From JACDAS01 sp046262415 (GTDB lineage Bacteria > Actinomycetota > Thermoleophilia > Gaiellales > Gaiellaceae), in NCBI GenBank assembly GCA_046262415.1, contig JBHEMU010000174.1:1-22592 (forward strand): a DNA stretch of 22,592 nucleotides, given 5' to 3'. Under the pieces are notes generated by a model. The model was not told where the DNA came from, searched no databases, and worked only from the letters and a program-made list of their open reading frames with translations. This document shows positions 1 to 6,793 of this stretch, in pieces. The translations under genes and the position numbers were made by a program. Each line of letters opens with the position of its first letter. Positions within the stretch are counted from its first letter, which is position 1.

Positions 1-2
1 AA

Positions 3-95
3 GAATGGAGAAACACCTACAACACCAAGCGGCCGCACTCGAGCCTCGGCTGGAAGACCCCCGCCGCCTACGCGGCGGCCTGGAGCGACGACTGA
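3..95 (+). CDS. IS3-family transposase (OrfB), C-terminal end only, cut by window edge
   Basis: The frame starting at position 3 reads EWRNTYNTKRPHSSLGWKTP and continues to a TGA at 93-95. The N-T-x-R-P-H-S-S-L-G string followed by T-P is the usual C-terminal signature of IS3-family DDE integrase-core transposases, just after the catalytic Glu. Only 30 codons are present; the rest lies upstream of the window, so completeness cannot be judged. It lies directly before a hydrolase gene that lacks its 5' part, consistent with an insertion sequence having cut that gene. The IS3 subgroup cannot be assigned from this piece. Confidence 0.85.
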   Translation, partial: EWRNTYNTKRPHSSLGWKTPAAYAAAWSDD

Positions 96-141
96 CAAGC
101 CGACTCACATAACGAGTGGACCGACGAACGGGGTCCGGTCA
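96..141 (+). repeat. Probable right terminal end of the IS3-type element
   Basis: The 46 bases after the transposase stop are non-coding and end in GGGGTCCGGTCA (130-141). Read inward this is TGACCGGACCCC, the TG...CA type of terminus expected for IS3-family elements. From base 142 the hydrolase frame has recognisable coding sequence. The left end is outside the window, so the inverted repeat and target duplication cannot be verified. Confidence 0.45.
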
Positions 142-708
142 AAGCCCTTGCTCCAGCGGCTGCCGGAGCTGGCGGTGATCAAGGGTCTGAAGGAGTGTCC
201 GCAGCGCAAGATCGATGATGGTGTCCGTACTGCTGAGCGAAATCTGCGGGCGATCCTGACCTACATCCGCAAGAACTCGTACGCGGAGATCTTCGTCACG
301 CTCTACTACATTCCCGACGAGGGGCAGCCGCGGGTGCGCAGCAGCGTTGGCGCGCTTAACGTCGGTATCGCGCGGGCCGCGGCCGGCATCGAGGACACCT
401 ACGTCGTCGACCTGCGCGAATCGTTCGCGGGTCACAGCTGCAGTGCGCTGCTGTCGTCGTGGGTGCAGGAGCGCGACTGCCTGCACCCACGGCCGCACGG
501 TTCACGCGAGATCGCAGCCGCGATCCAGAACGTCGCTGCGCCGCTGCTGTATGCCGACGGGTTCGATCTGCGCGCGGAGCCCGCGACCGTTCTCGCGCCG
601 CTGTGCGCCGCCAAGCGCGCTGTCGTCATCCGAACCTTCGGATGGGGTGACGAGGACCGGTTGGAGTTCCTCGTTGATGGCAAAACGGTTCGGGCACGTT
701 CGGCTTGA
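142..708 (+). pseudogene. SGNH/GDSL-type hydrolase, 5'-truncated remnant
   Basis: The frame is open from the window start to TGA 706-708, but recognisable protein begins near 142; a TTG at 148 is the only weak start. LRAILTYIRKNSYAEIFVTL resembles the NLRAILxxIR...VTxYYxP block of actinobacterial SGNH esterases. DCLHPRPHG (Asp110 and His113 counted from 148) matches the block V D-x-x-H motif with catalytic Asp and His. The N-terminal GDS serine block and any signal peptide are absent, so the fragment should be inactive. The missing part coincides with the IS3-type end at 96-141, so the gene was probably cut by that insertion. About 50 residues beyond block V may form a small extra C-terminal domain. 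Confidence 0.65.
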
Positions 709-1544
709 CGACGAGGGTGTTGCCGTCGCGCGAGCCGTCCCGCCTCTTCGTCGGAAGGCACGGTTCCAGTTCCGCGCTGAGAACGGAACCACATCCGCGC
801 CGGCGACATACACCAGCACATGCTGATCCGCCGCAGACACTTTAGGTCGAGTGGCTCACTCCGGATCGTGATGGGTGTTGTTGTTGTCTTTTTTGGGTGC
901 GCCGCCACGACGACCATGGCGCGGCCCCTAACGTCGTCGGCTAAGGCGGCGAGCGGCTCTGCCGCGCAGCGGCTTTCGCGGTGTCAGCCGTTTCCCCAGC
1001 CTCCGTGCGAGCTACGCGATAGTTACCGCGCTGTCAGCGCCGTCCTCCGCGAGACCGGTCGCTCGTTGCCGATGTTGCAGATCAAGCGCCACGGCAGCAC
1101 CGTCTTCGACAAGAGCGTCAGCGGCATCGGCGCGTTAGTTTTGGACCTGAGCGTGTTGCCGCTCGACGGCGGCGAGCCGGCGGTCGTAATCGACCTCAAC
1201 ATCGGTGGCGGGAACCACTGTTGTGGCGGCGTCGCCGTCTATTGGTACCGAAGCGGCCAGTACGTGCGCACCACTGCCGAGATAGGCTGCGGCGCAAACC
1301 CGCCGAAACGAAGGCAGCTCGACCGGCGGCAGGCCGTCGAGTTCACCGGCTGTGTCTTCCTTGGTTTCTTCGGGCAGTCGCCGTCGCAGGGGTGGCCACC
1401 CATCCGCATCTGGCACTTCCGGCATGGCCGCTTCGCCGTCGTCACCCGTCGCTATCCATCGGCAGTCGCCGCCGACGCGCAGCGTGCCTGGCGCTTCGGC
1501 CCCGAACCAGGCGCTCTAGCGGGCTGGATCGCAGACCAGTACCT

Positions 1545-1550
1545 GCTAGG
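1545..1550. repeat. Target-site duplication, left copy (GCTAGG)
   Basis: GCTAGG directly precedes the element and recurs at 2960-2965 directly after it. The 6-bp length lies in the range known for IS481-type elements. It fixes the element at 1551-2959. Confidence 0.88.
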
Positions 1551-1556
1551 TGACGG

Positions 1557-1635
1557 CCGCCACAGTTTCGTTCTCGTCGAACCGCCACAGTTTCGTTCCC
1601 AGGCGTCGCGGCTGAGCCGCCACGGTTTCGTTCCC
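1557..1635 (+). repeat. Left-end array of three transposase-site repeats
   Basis: CCGCCACAGTTTCGTTC occurs at 1557-1573 and 1582-1598. A one-base variant (CACGG for CACAG) lies at 1617-1633. Start-to-start spacings are 25 and 35 bp. They point in the same direction and have inverted counterparts at the right end, so they are probably transposase binding sites. Confidence 0.85.
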
Positions 1636-1710
1636 GTCTGCGCTTCGGCTTGACGTCCGCACCGCTCTCGACGCTCGCCGCCTTTGGCGTGCGAGCAAGG
1701 AGGCGACGCG

Positions 1711-2877
1711 ATGGCGAGAAGCGAGGAGGAGCTGCGCAAGGAGGCGGTGCGGCGGCGGCTGGCGGGCGAGTCGCCGGAGGCGATCGCCCGCTCGCTCGGG
1801 CGCTCCCGCCGCTGGGTCTCGAAGTGGGTCGGCCGCTCTGAGGTTGGTGGCGAGCGCTGGGCGGCCGGGGCGAAGCGCGGCCCCGCTCGGGCGCCGCACC
1901 GCACGCCGGCGGAGCTCGAGGCGCTCGTGCTGGCCGTGCGCGAGCGGTTGGTCGCCAACCCATGGGCGCAGGTCGGCGCGGAGGCGATCGCTTGGGAGCT
2001 TGAGAAGCTGGGCGTCGACCCGCCGCCGAAGCGGACGCTGGAGCGGATCCTCGCCCGTGGCGGCGCGACCCGTCGACGCAGCGGCAGGCGCCGCCAGCCG
2101 AAGGGCGTCCCCTACCCGGCCGCCGCGGCCGAACGAGCGGGTGACCTGCACGAGGCCGACCTCGTCGGCCCTCGCCACCTCACCGGCGGCGTGCGCTTCT
2201 ACGCCCTGAACACGATCGACCGCGGCTCGCACCGCTGCGGGATCGAGATCGTGGAGACGAGCGCCGATGAGCGGATCGCCGCCGCCTTCGTCTCGCTGTG
2301 GGAGCGGCTCGGGCTGCCGCGACGGCTGCAGCTCGACAACGGCGGACCTTTTGTCGCCCCGAAAGGACTCGGCCTGATCGTTCGCCTCTGCCTCCACCAG
2401 GGCGTGACGCCGCGGTTCGTGCCGCCGCGGGAGCCGTGGCGGAACGGCACCGTCGAGCACTTCAACGACACCTTCGACAAACGCTTCTTCCGCCAGGAGC
2501 GCTTCGACTCGCTCGCCCACCTCAGCAAGCGGGCGCGCGACTTCGAAACCTTCCACAACGCCAACCACCGCTACCGCGCCACCAACGGGCGCACCCCGGC
2601 CGAGAGCGTCGGCGACAGCACGCTCCCACGGCCGCGCCCGCTCACCGAGCTACCCGCCAACTGGCCCGCCGCCGGCCGCATCGAGTTCGTCCGTTTCATC
2701 CGCTCCGATCGGAAGCTCCGCCTCCTCAACCGCGCGATCCCGATGCCTGAGACAGTCGTCTACGAGTACGTCACCGCCGTCCTCGACCTCGCCATCCCCG
2801 CCAGCGAGGGAAACCTGTGCATCATCCGCGAAGGGGAGATCGTCGCCAGCGCCAGCATCACGATCGGCGGCAACTGA
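1711..2877 (+). CDS. IS481-like DDE transposase
   Basis: The protein has 388 aa from the ATG at 1711, chosen because AAGGAGG (1697-1703) lies 7 bases upstream; an in-frame TTG at 1684 lacks such a site. Residues about 10-45 form a helix-turn-helix (PEAIARSLGRSRRWVSKWVG) that probably binds the terminal repeats. The integrase core shows HEADLVGP (Asp140), LQLDNGGPF (Asp199) and NGTVEHFND (Glu239), the D-D-E triad that cuts and joins DNA. The C-terminal 90 residues resemble the small beta-rich domain after the core in IS481/Mu-type transposases. No frameshift is seen, so it may be active. Confidence 0.9.
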   Translation: MARSEEELRKEAVRRRLAGESPEAIARSLGRSRRWVSKWVGRSEVGGERWAAGAKRGPARAPHRTPAELEALVLAVRERLVANPWAQVGAEAIAWELEKLGVDPPPKRTLERILARGGATRRRSGRRRQPKGVPYPAAAAERAGDLHEADLVGPRHLTGGVRFYALNTIDRGSHRCGIEIVETSADERIAAAFVSLWERLGLPRRLQLDNGGPFVAPKGLGLIVRLCLHQGVTPRFVPPREPWRNGTVEHFNDTFDKRFFRQERFDSLAHLSKRARDFETFHNANHRYRATNGRTPAESVGDSTLPRPRPLTELPANWPAAGRIEFVRFIRSDRKLRLLNRAIPMPETVVYEYVTAVLDLAIPASEGNLCIIREGEIVASASITIGGN

Positions 2878-2896
2878 CCGCCCGCCGAGACCAGCA

Positions 2897-2959
2897 GGGA
2901 ACGAAACTCTGACGGCCGAATCAGCGCAGCAGCGGGGAACGGAACTCTGGCGGCTGTGA
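2897..2959 (-). repeat. Right-end array of two inverted transposase-site repeats
   Basis: GGGAACGAAACTCTGACGG (2897-2915) and GAACGGAACTCTGGCGG (2937-2953) are inverted, slightly diverged copies of the left-end CCGCCACAGTTTCGTTC site, with starts about 38 bp apart. The outer copy lies at the element's tip, which ends at 2959. Confidence 0.82.
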
Positions 2960-2965
2960 GCTAGG
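2960..2965. repeat. Target-site duplication, right copy (GCTAGG)
   Basis: This is identical to 1545-1550 and directly follows the right terminal repeat. In the ancestral allele one copy encoded the codons for Leu-Gly of ..QYLLGRG... Confidence 0.88.
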
Positions 2966-3119
2966 ACGAGGCTCGGCCGCGTGGCCCCGCGCAAGGGCCG
3001 CCTTCGCAACGAGCAACGCCTATCGAAGTTGCACCACGACGAGGTCGCGCCTCGACTGCATCCGCGCGTTCGAGGCGGCGGTTCGGCAGGCGCTGCGAGC
3101 GAATGGCTATCTGAGGTAA
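2966..3119 (+). pseudogene. 3' part of the IS-split secreted protein gene
   Basis: Joining base 1550 to base 2966 keeps the reading frame: ..CTG CTA GGA CGA GGC.. gives YLLGRGSAAWPRARAAF and runs to TAA at 3117-3119. The rebuilt gene has 885 nt, 294 residues and a stop. The restored tail ends in AVRQALRANGYLR, a helix-rich end fitting the rest. Without the insertion this segment has no start or ribosome site of its own, so it is probably untranslated now. Confidence 0.78.
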
Positions 3120-3204
3120 TGGCGCGTACCTTCGGGCCCGGTCCGGCGCTCCACGCGGCGCGCCCTGCTGCAGACCCTGCGTTCGCATGTGTGCGCGCGG
3201 GTCC

Positions 3205-3615
3205 CACTCGCCCGGCACCGCCGAGGAGCAGATCGGGGCCCGAACCGCCCGCGAGCGAATCGTCACCGCCGCCGCCCTCGAGCTTGTCGAGGAAACCGCT
3301 CCTGCCCCGCAGGATGTCATTGCCGCCGTTACCGACGAGCGTGTCGGGCGCCGGCGCCACCGTCGATCGTGTCCCGGCCGGGGCCGCCGCAGATGATGTC
3401 GCGCCCACCGAGCCCGCTGATCCGATCGTCGCCGCCGAGACCGACGATCACATCGGCACGCTTCGTGCCCCGAGTGCGTCGCTTCTCGAAGTCCCGACGA
3501 GGGTCGCCCGCTTGCCCTTGCAGCGCGGGCGTGCCGAGGCGGACGACGACGCGAGCGTTCCAACGACGAGCGCGGCCAGCAAGACAGCCAGCGGCGCGCC
3601 GACGCGCGCCGTCAC
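3205..3615 (-). pseudogene. RTX calcium-binding repeat protein, frameshifted remnant
   Basis: A GTG at 3615 begins a good signal peptide (VTARVGAPLAVLLAALVVG, then SSSASA) followed by CKGKRATLVGTSRSD. The continuation GTKRADVIVGLGGDDRI is found only in another frame (lost base near 3467-3472). The next block, DTLVGNGGNDILRG to DSLAGGSGPDLLLGGAG, is back in the first frame (extra base near 3346-3352). These GGxGxD nonapeptides are the calcium-binding RTX/hemolysin-type repeats of secreted proteins. After GGAG near 3207 no further repeats are recognisable in any frame, so the 3' end is unclear. The two changes cancel each other, so either gene decay or base-call errors could explain them. Confidence 0.7.
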
Positions 3616-3745
3616 AGGATCCGTCTCACCGCGAGACCCTTATTACCGTCCAGACGCCCTTGGGGGGCGGGAGCGGCCTCGCCGACCGTCCAGAACGGGC
3701 GCAGGCCCTCGAGTCGCCTGTTGAGGCAACAAACGTAAGCGTGAT

Positions 3746-3817
3746 TGCCCCCGGCCGGAATCGAACCAGCGCACGCGGTTTAGGAAACCGCTGCTCTATC
3801 CACTGAGCTACGGGGGC
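3746..3817 (-). tRNA. tRNA-Arg (anticodon CCT)
   Basis: Read on minus, a 7-bp acceptor stem (GCCCCCG with CGGGGGC) carries an A discriminator base. The D arm is GCTC...GAGC. The anticodon arm is GCGGT-TTCCTAA-ACCGC, giving anticodon CCT, which reads AGG. The T arm is GCTGG-TTCGATT-CCGGC with one T-G pair. CCA is not encoded. The 3' end points at the decayed accessory region. Confidence 0.96.
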
Positions 3818-3839
3818 GTCGCGCTCCAGGTACCCGGCC

Positions 3840-3866
3840 ACTGTAGCGCCGGCGCCGCGCGTTCTC
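3840..3866 (-). promoter_or_regulatory. Candidate promoter of the tRNA-Arg gene
   Basis: On minus, TACAGT (3845-3840) resembles a -10 box, about 23 bases before the tRNA 5' end. A poor -35 candidate (GAGAAC, 3866-3861) has a short 15-bp spacer. This is weak evidence based on position. Confidence 0.3.
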
Positions 3867-3897
3867 CCGGCGACCGCCGACGGGGAAACTTCGACAG

Positions 3898-4389
3898 ATG
3901 GGCCGCCTGCCTCGATCGGCCGACCCCTACCGCGACACTGCGGTGATCGACTCCAGGGCGCCCCGCTTCAACCAGGCGGTCGTGGGGTCGCTCTCTGCTC
4001 TCGCCGTCGTCACTGGGTGGTGGTGGCTGCTCGCCGCGCTCGCGGCCCAGCTCGCCGTCGGGCTCGTCCTCGGCCGGCGGTTCTGCCTTCCGTGTCTCGC
4101 CTACTTCGAGCTCGTCCAACCGCGCTTGGGCGAGGGACGGCTCAAGGACTCACGGCCGCCGCGCTTCGCCAACCTGGGCGGGCTCGCGTTCCTGTCCGCC
4201 GCCTCGACCGCCTACGCGCTCGGGGCCGGCGCGATCGGTGCGGTGCTGGGTGGAGTCGTGGCGGCGCTCGCCCTGCTCGCCGCAGTGACCGGACTCTGCG
4301 CCGGCTGCGAGGCGTACAAGCTCGGCTGCCTGGCAACCGGCAGGCCCTTCGTCTCCTGCCCGTTGCCGCCTCGACCGGCGCCGCGTTAG
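3898..4389 (+). CDS. DUF4395 family membrane protein
   Basis: The 163-aa protein starts at ATG 3898, with a weak GGGGA upstream. It opens with VIDSRAPRFNQAVVG, the D-x-R-x-x-R-F-N-Q start typical of DUF4395. Two hydrophobic spans follow at about 28-58, then CLPCLAYFELVQPR, a second PPRFAN segment near residue 90, two more spans at about 97-140 and a LCAGCEAYKLGC cysteine cluster. The two CxxC-type motifs are typical, and relatives often sit near thioredoxin or sulfurtransferase genes, suggesting a redox-linked membrane role; no such partner is present here. The molecular function is not established. Confidence 0.87.
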   Translation: MGRLPRSADPYRDTAVIDSRAPRFNQAVVGSLSALAVVTGWWWLLAALAAQLAVGLVLGRRFCLPCLAYFELVQPRLGEGRLKDSRPPRFANLGGLAFLSAASTAYALGAGAIGAVLGGVVAALALLAAVTGLCAGCEAYKLGCLATGRPFVSCPLPPRPAPR

Positions 4390-4427
4390 AGTCGCGCGGC
4401 CCCTCACTCGACGCCCAGGAGGTCCCG

Positions 4428-4835
4428 GTGCGGTTCACCCCGATTCTGCTCTCCCTCGCCCTCGGCCTGCTCGTCGCCGCACCCGCCGGTGCCGGCTCCG
4501 ACGCCCTCTCACCCGGCACCTAGGCCATGAAGCTCACCGGGATGGGTCCCGTCCTGAACGGCAACTGGAAGCTGAGGTTGACGACCACGTTCGGGCCCGC
4601 CGGCAAGTTCCAGATGCGCAAGAACGGAGCGCTCAAGGTCTCCGGCGACACGGCCATCACCGGCAACAAGGTCACCTTCGTCGACCAGGGTGGCCCGCTC
4701 CGGTGCAAGGGCAACCAGCAGAGCGGCGTCTACAACTACAAGCTGAAGGCGAAGCGGCTGACGCTGACGCCCGTCGTCGACCTGTGCGCCGGCAGGCAGC
4801 TCGTCCTCGCGGCGAAGCCGGTCACCAGGCAGTAG
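4428..4835 (+). pseudogene. Small secreted protein with an in-frame amber stop
   Basis: AGGAGGT (4417-4423) precedes a GTG at 4428. The frame gives a classic signal peptide (MRFTPILLSLALGLLVAAPA, GAG), then DALSPGT and a TAG at 4521-4523. The same frame continues AMKLTGMGPVLNGNWKL to a natural stop at 4833-4835. Without the TAG the product would have 135 residues, with the pattern S-P-G-T-[Y]-x-x-K-L-T-G, a beta-rich body (NGNWKLRLTTTFGPAGKF) and two cysteines (LRCKG, DLCAG). Tyr (TAC/TAT) is the likely lost residue. An ATG at 4527 could start a 102-aa product but has no signal peptide. TAG is an ordinary stop in neighbouring genes, so a nonsense mutation or base error is likelier than recoding. 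Confidence 0.75.
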
Positions 4836-4845
4836 CGCTCGCGCG

Positions 4846-5280
4846 ATGCGGATCGAGGGGAGACGGGACTTCGCGGCCGCGCGCGAGGACGTCTTCGACG
4901 CCCTGGTCGACCCGGAGCTGATCGCCGGGACGATGCCCGGACTGGAGCGACTGGACCTGAGCGGCCCGGACCGCTGGACCGGGACGATCAAGCTCTCGGT
5001 CGCGCCCCGCATGAAGGTCTCGTTCGAGATCCGGGAGCAGCGGCGACCCGAGCACGCTCGGCTGCATGCGCGCGGCAAGGGGCTCGGCGCCGGAATCACG
5101 CTCGACACGTCGTTCGATCTCGCAGGGCCCGATGGGCGGACTTCCATGCGCTACGTCGCCGACTTCTCGCTCAGCGGGATGCTCGGGCGTCTCGGGGAGG
5201 CGACGCTCCGTCCGATCGCCGAGCGGCAGGTGGGCAAGCTGCTGCGCGCGGTCGAGGACCGAGTGGGGGGCCCGCAATGA
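4846..5280 (+). CDS. CoxG-like SRPBCC family protein
   Basis: The 144-aa protein begins MRIEGRRDFAAAREDVFDAL and continues DPELIAGTMPGLERLDL, the helix-grip start of CoxG (carbon monoxide dehydrogenase subunit G) proteins. G-T-I-K-L-S-V-A-P and a final amphipathic helix (RQVGKLLRAVEDRV) also fit. In CO dehydrogenase operons CoxG is a membrane-recruitment factor, but no coxLMS genes are visible here and many relatives are stand-alone lipid or ligand-binding START-type proteins. It starts 10 bases after the interrupted secreted protein and ends 21 bases before the aminotransferase, so it may be cotranscribed with both. Confidence 0.82.
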   Translation: MRIEGRRDFAAAREDVFDALVDPELIAGTMPGLERLDLSGPDRWTGTIKLSVAPRMKVSFEIREQRRPEHARLHARGKGLGAGITLDTSFDLAGPDGRTSMRYVADFSLSGMLGRLGEATLRPIAERQVGKLLRAVEDRVGGPQ

Positions 5281-5301
5281 TCCCGCAGTGATAATCCGGG
5301 C

Positions 5302-6699
5302 ATGGCCGAGCTGCGCCTCCGCGAGCTGCTCGCCTCGCGCGCGGGCGAGGAGCTCGACCTCCACGCGCGCCTGATCAACCCCCAGTTCGTCCGCGTGCTG
5401 CGGACGATCGGCTTCGACCGCCACTGGGCCCGCGCGGAGGGCGCGTACCTTTTCGACGCCGACGGGAACCGCTACCTCGACTTCCTCGGGGGCTTCGGGA
5501 TGTTCAACGTCGGGCGCAACAACCCGCGCGTGCGGGCGGCGCTCATGGAGGCTCTCGAGCTCGAGACCCCGGGCTCCGTCCAGCTCGGCGTCGCGACGCT
5601 CCCGGCCCTGCTCGCGGAGCGCCTGGTCGAGCTCGCGCCGCCGAGCATCGGCCGGGTGCTCTTCACGAGCACGGGCACCGAGGCGACGGAGGCCGCGATC
5701 AAGCTCGGGCGCGCGGCCACCGGGCGCGCTCGCGTCGTCTCCTGCGAGCACGGCTTCCACGGGCTCACGCTCGGCTCATTGTCGGTGAACGGCAACCACG
5801 AGTTCACGGGGAGGTTCGGGCCGCTCCTGCCCGGCTGCTCACACGTCCCCTTCGGCGACCTCGACGCGCTCGAGGGCGAGCTGCGCTCCGAGGACGTCGC
5901 GCTCTTCCTGGTCGAGCCGATCCAGGGCAAGGGCCTACGCTTTCCGCCCGAGGGCTACCTCGAGGCGGCGCAGCGGCTCTGCCGCCGGTACGGCACGCTC
6001 TTCTGCGTCGACGAGGTGCAGATGGGCCTGGGGCGTACCGGCCGGATGCTCGCGCTGGAGCACTGGGGGCTGGAGCCCGACGTGGTCACCGTCTCGAAGT
6101 CGCTCTCCGGCGGCTACGTACCGGTCGGCGCGTGCCTGCTGTCGACCGCGGTATTCGACGCGGTCTTCGACTCGCTCGAGCATTCGTTCTCGCACGGGTC
6201 GACCTTCGCGCCGAACGACCTCGCGATGGCGGCGGGTCTGGCGACGCTGCACGAGCTCGTCGACGCGCGGCTCCTCGAGCGCTCCACAGAGCTCGGCGCG
6301 CTCCTGCTCGAGCGCACCCTGCCGCTCGTCGAGCGCTACGAGGTCGTCTCGGACGTTCGCGGGCTCGGCCTCGCCTGGGCGGTCGAGTTCGGCGAGCCGG
6401 ACACGAGGAAGACGTCCTGGCGGCTGCTCGAGCGAGTGCAGGAGGGCATCTTCGCGCAGCTCGTCGTCGGGCCGCTCTTCGCCGAGCATCGCATCCTGAG
6501 CCAGGTGGCCGGCCATCGGCTGAACGTGATCAAGGGCCTGCCGCCGCTCGTCCTCACCGAGCAGGACGTCGAGCACTTCGCCGGCGCGCTCGACGCCGTG
6601 CTGGCGGAGGCCGAGCGGCTGCCGCGCGCGATGGTCCGGTTCGCGCTCAACGCCGCGCGAGCGGGGCGCGGGTCGCGCCGGCTGACGGCGGCGCGCTAG
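5302..6699 (+). CDS. Class-III PLP-dependent aminotransferase
   Basis: The 465-aa protein has the features of the ornithine/acetylornithine aminotransferase fold: YLFDADGNRYLDFLGGFG near 50, the phosphate-binding STGTEATEAAIKLG near 123-135, CEHGFHGLTLGSLS near 148, VEPIQGKG near 204, FCVDEVQMGLGRTG with Asp237 facing the PLP ring nitrogen, and VSKSLSGGYVPVGA with the Schiff-base Lys266. Class-III enzymes transfer an amino group from an omega-amino donor to an oxo-acid. The substrate cannot be read from motifs. An N-terminal extension of about 40 residues (AELRLRELLASRAGEELDLH) and a long basic C-terminal tail set it apart from plain acetylornithine aminotransferases and resemble the subgroup found beside polyketide or hopanoid genes. 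The neighbours do not settle its pathway. Confidence 0.9.
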   Translation: MAELRLRELLASRAGEELDLHARLINPQFVRVLRTIGFDRHWARAEGAYLFDADGNRYLDFLGGFGMFNVGRNNPRVRAALMEALELETPGSVQLGVATLPALLAERLVELAPPSIGRVLFTSTGTEATEAAIKLGRAATGRARVVSCEHGFHGLTLGSLSVNGNHEFTGRFGPLLPGCSHVPFGDLDALEGELRSEDVALFLVEPIQGKGLRFPPEGYLEAAQRLCRRYGTLFCVDEVQMGLGRTGRMLALEHWGLEPDVVTVSKSLSGGYVPVGACLLSTAVFDAVFDSLEHSFSHGSTFAPNDLAMAAGLATLHELVDARLLERSTELGALLLERTLPLVERYEVVSDVRGLGLAWAVEFGEPDTRKTSWRLLERVQEGIFAQLVVGPLFAEHRILSQVAGHRLNVIKGLPPLVLTEQDVEHFAGALDAVLAEAERLPRAMVRFALNAARAGRGSRRLTAAR

Positions 6700-6744
6700 G
6701 AGCGTGGGTCTTTACCCGGATGCGCTCGTGCGGTCGGCTCAGAC

Positions 6745-6793
6745 GGAGCACGGGCAAGCCCGCGCTCCTGAGGTCGGCGTCGCAAGCGACGCC
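6745..6793. terminator. Two hairpins between convergent genes, probable bidirectional terminator
   Basis: 6745-6768 forms an 11-bp stem (GGAGCACGGGC with GCCCGCGCTCC, one mismatch) around AA. 6776-6793 is a perfect 8-bp stem (GGCGTCGC with GCGACGCC) around AA, touching the minus-strand stop codon. No U-tract follows, so intrinsic termination is plausible but not certain. Confidence 0.6.

Larger units (their letters stand above)
820..1653 (+). pseudogene. Secreted protein with HCC motif, 5' part; C-terminus replaced by IS sequence
   Basis: The present ORF encodes 277 aa. Its N-terminus has basic residues (RRRHFR) and a hydrophobic stretch (VMGVVVVFFGC), which fits a signal peptide; an ATG at 871 is an alternative start. 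The centre carries D-L-N-I-G-G-G-N-H-C-C-G-G. From memory, similar G-x-H-C-C segments followed by a YxW/YxYDG-like strand occur in secreted actinobacterial proteins of unknown function. The native frame ends at 1550 (..ADQYLLG). The last 34 codons are read from the left end of the IS481-like element and are not original. The rest of the gene lies at 2966-3119 in the correct frame. Enzymatic function is unknown. Confidence 0.7.
1551..2959 (+). mobile_element. Complete IS481-like insertion sequence, 1409 bp
   Basis: The element is bounded by identical GCTAGG hexamers. Its outer ends form an imperfect inverted repeat: TGACGGCCGCCACAGTTTCG on the left against TCACAGCCGCCAGAGTTCCG read inward from the right, 16 of 20 matching. 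It carries one transposase gene (1711-2877) in the plus direction. Each end contains several copies of the CCGCCACAGTTTCGTTC site, three on the left and two on the right. Intact duplications, intact transposase frame and a restorable host gene indicate a fairly recent insertion. It landed near the 3' end of the secreted-protein gene at 820. Confidence 0.9.

Noticed and set aside
30..46. NotI and XhoI sites in the arrangement of a common cloning polylinker (GCGGCCGCACTCGAG)
   Set aside because: The bases encode the conserved K-R-P-H-S-S-L-G of the IS3 transposase in frame, and no tag or vector sequence follows. It is coincidence rather than vector contamination.
1557..1635. Possible CRISPR-like repeats (CCGCCACAGTTTCGTTC)
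   Set aside because: There are only three short copies with unequal short spacers and inverted partners at the far end of the transposon. They are transposase sites.
2981..3724. Plus-strand 247-aa frame over the RTX region
   Set aside because: It is Pro/Arg/Ser-rich with no domain, and it is the antisense shadow of the signal peptide and RTX repeats on minus.
3626..3841. Minus-strand 71-aa frame containing VAQWIEQRFPKPRALVRFRP
   Set aside because: This is the translation of the tRNA-Arg gene and its leader. Such VAQWIEQ strings are a well-known false-protein artefact of tRNA genes.
4846..5280. Carbon monoxide dehydrogenase locus
   Set aside because: Only a CoxG-like protein is present. No large, medium or small CO dehydrogenase subunits or maturation genes are nearby.
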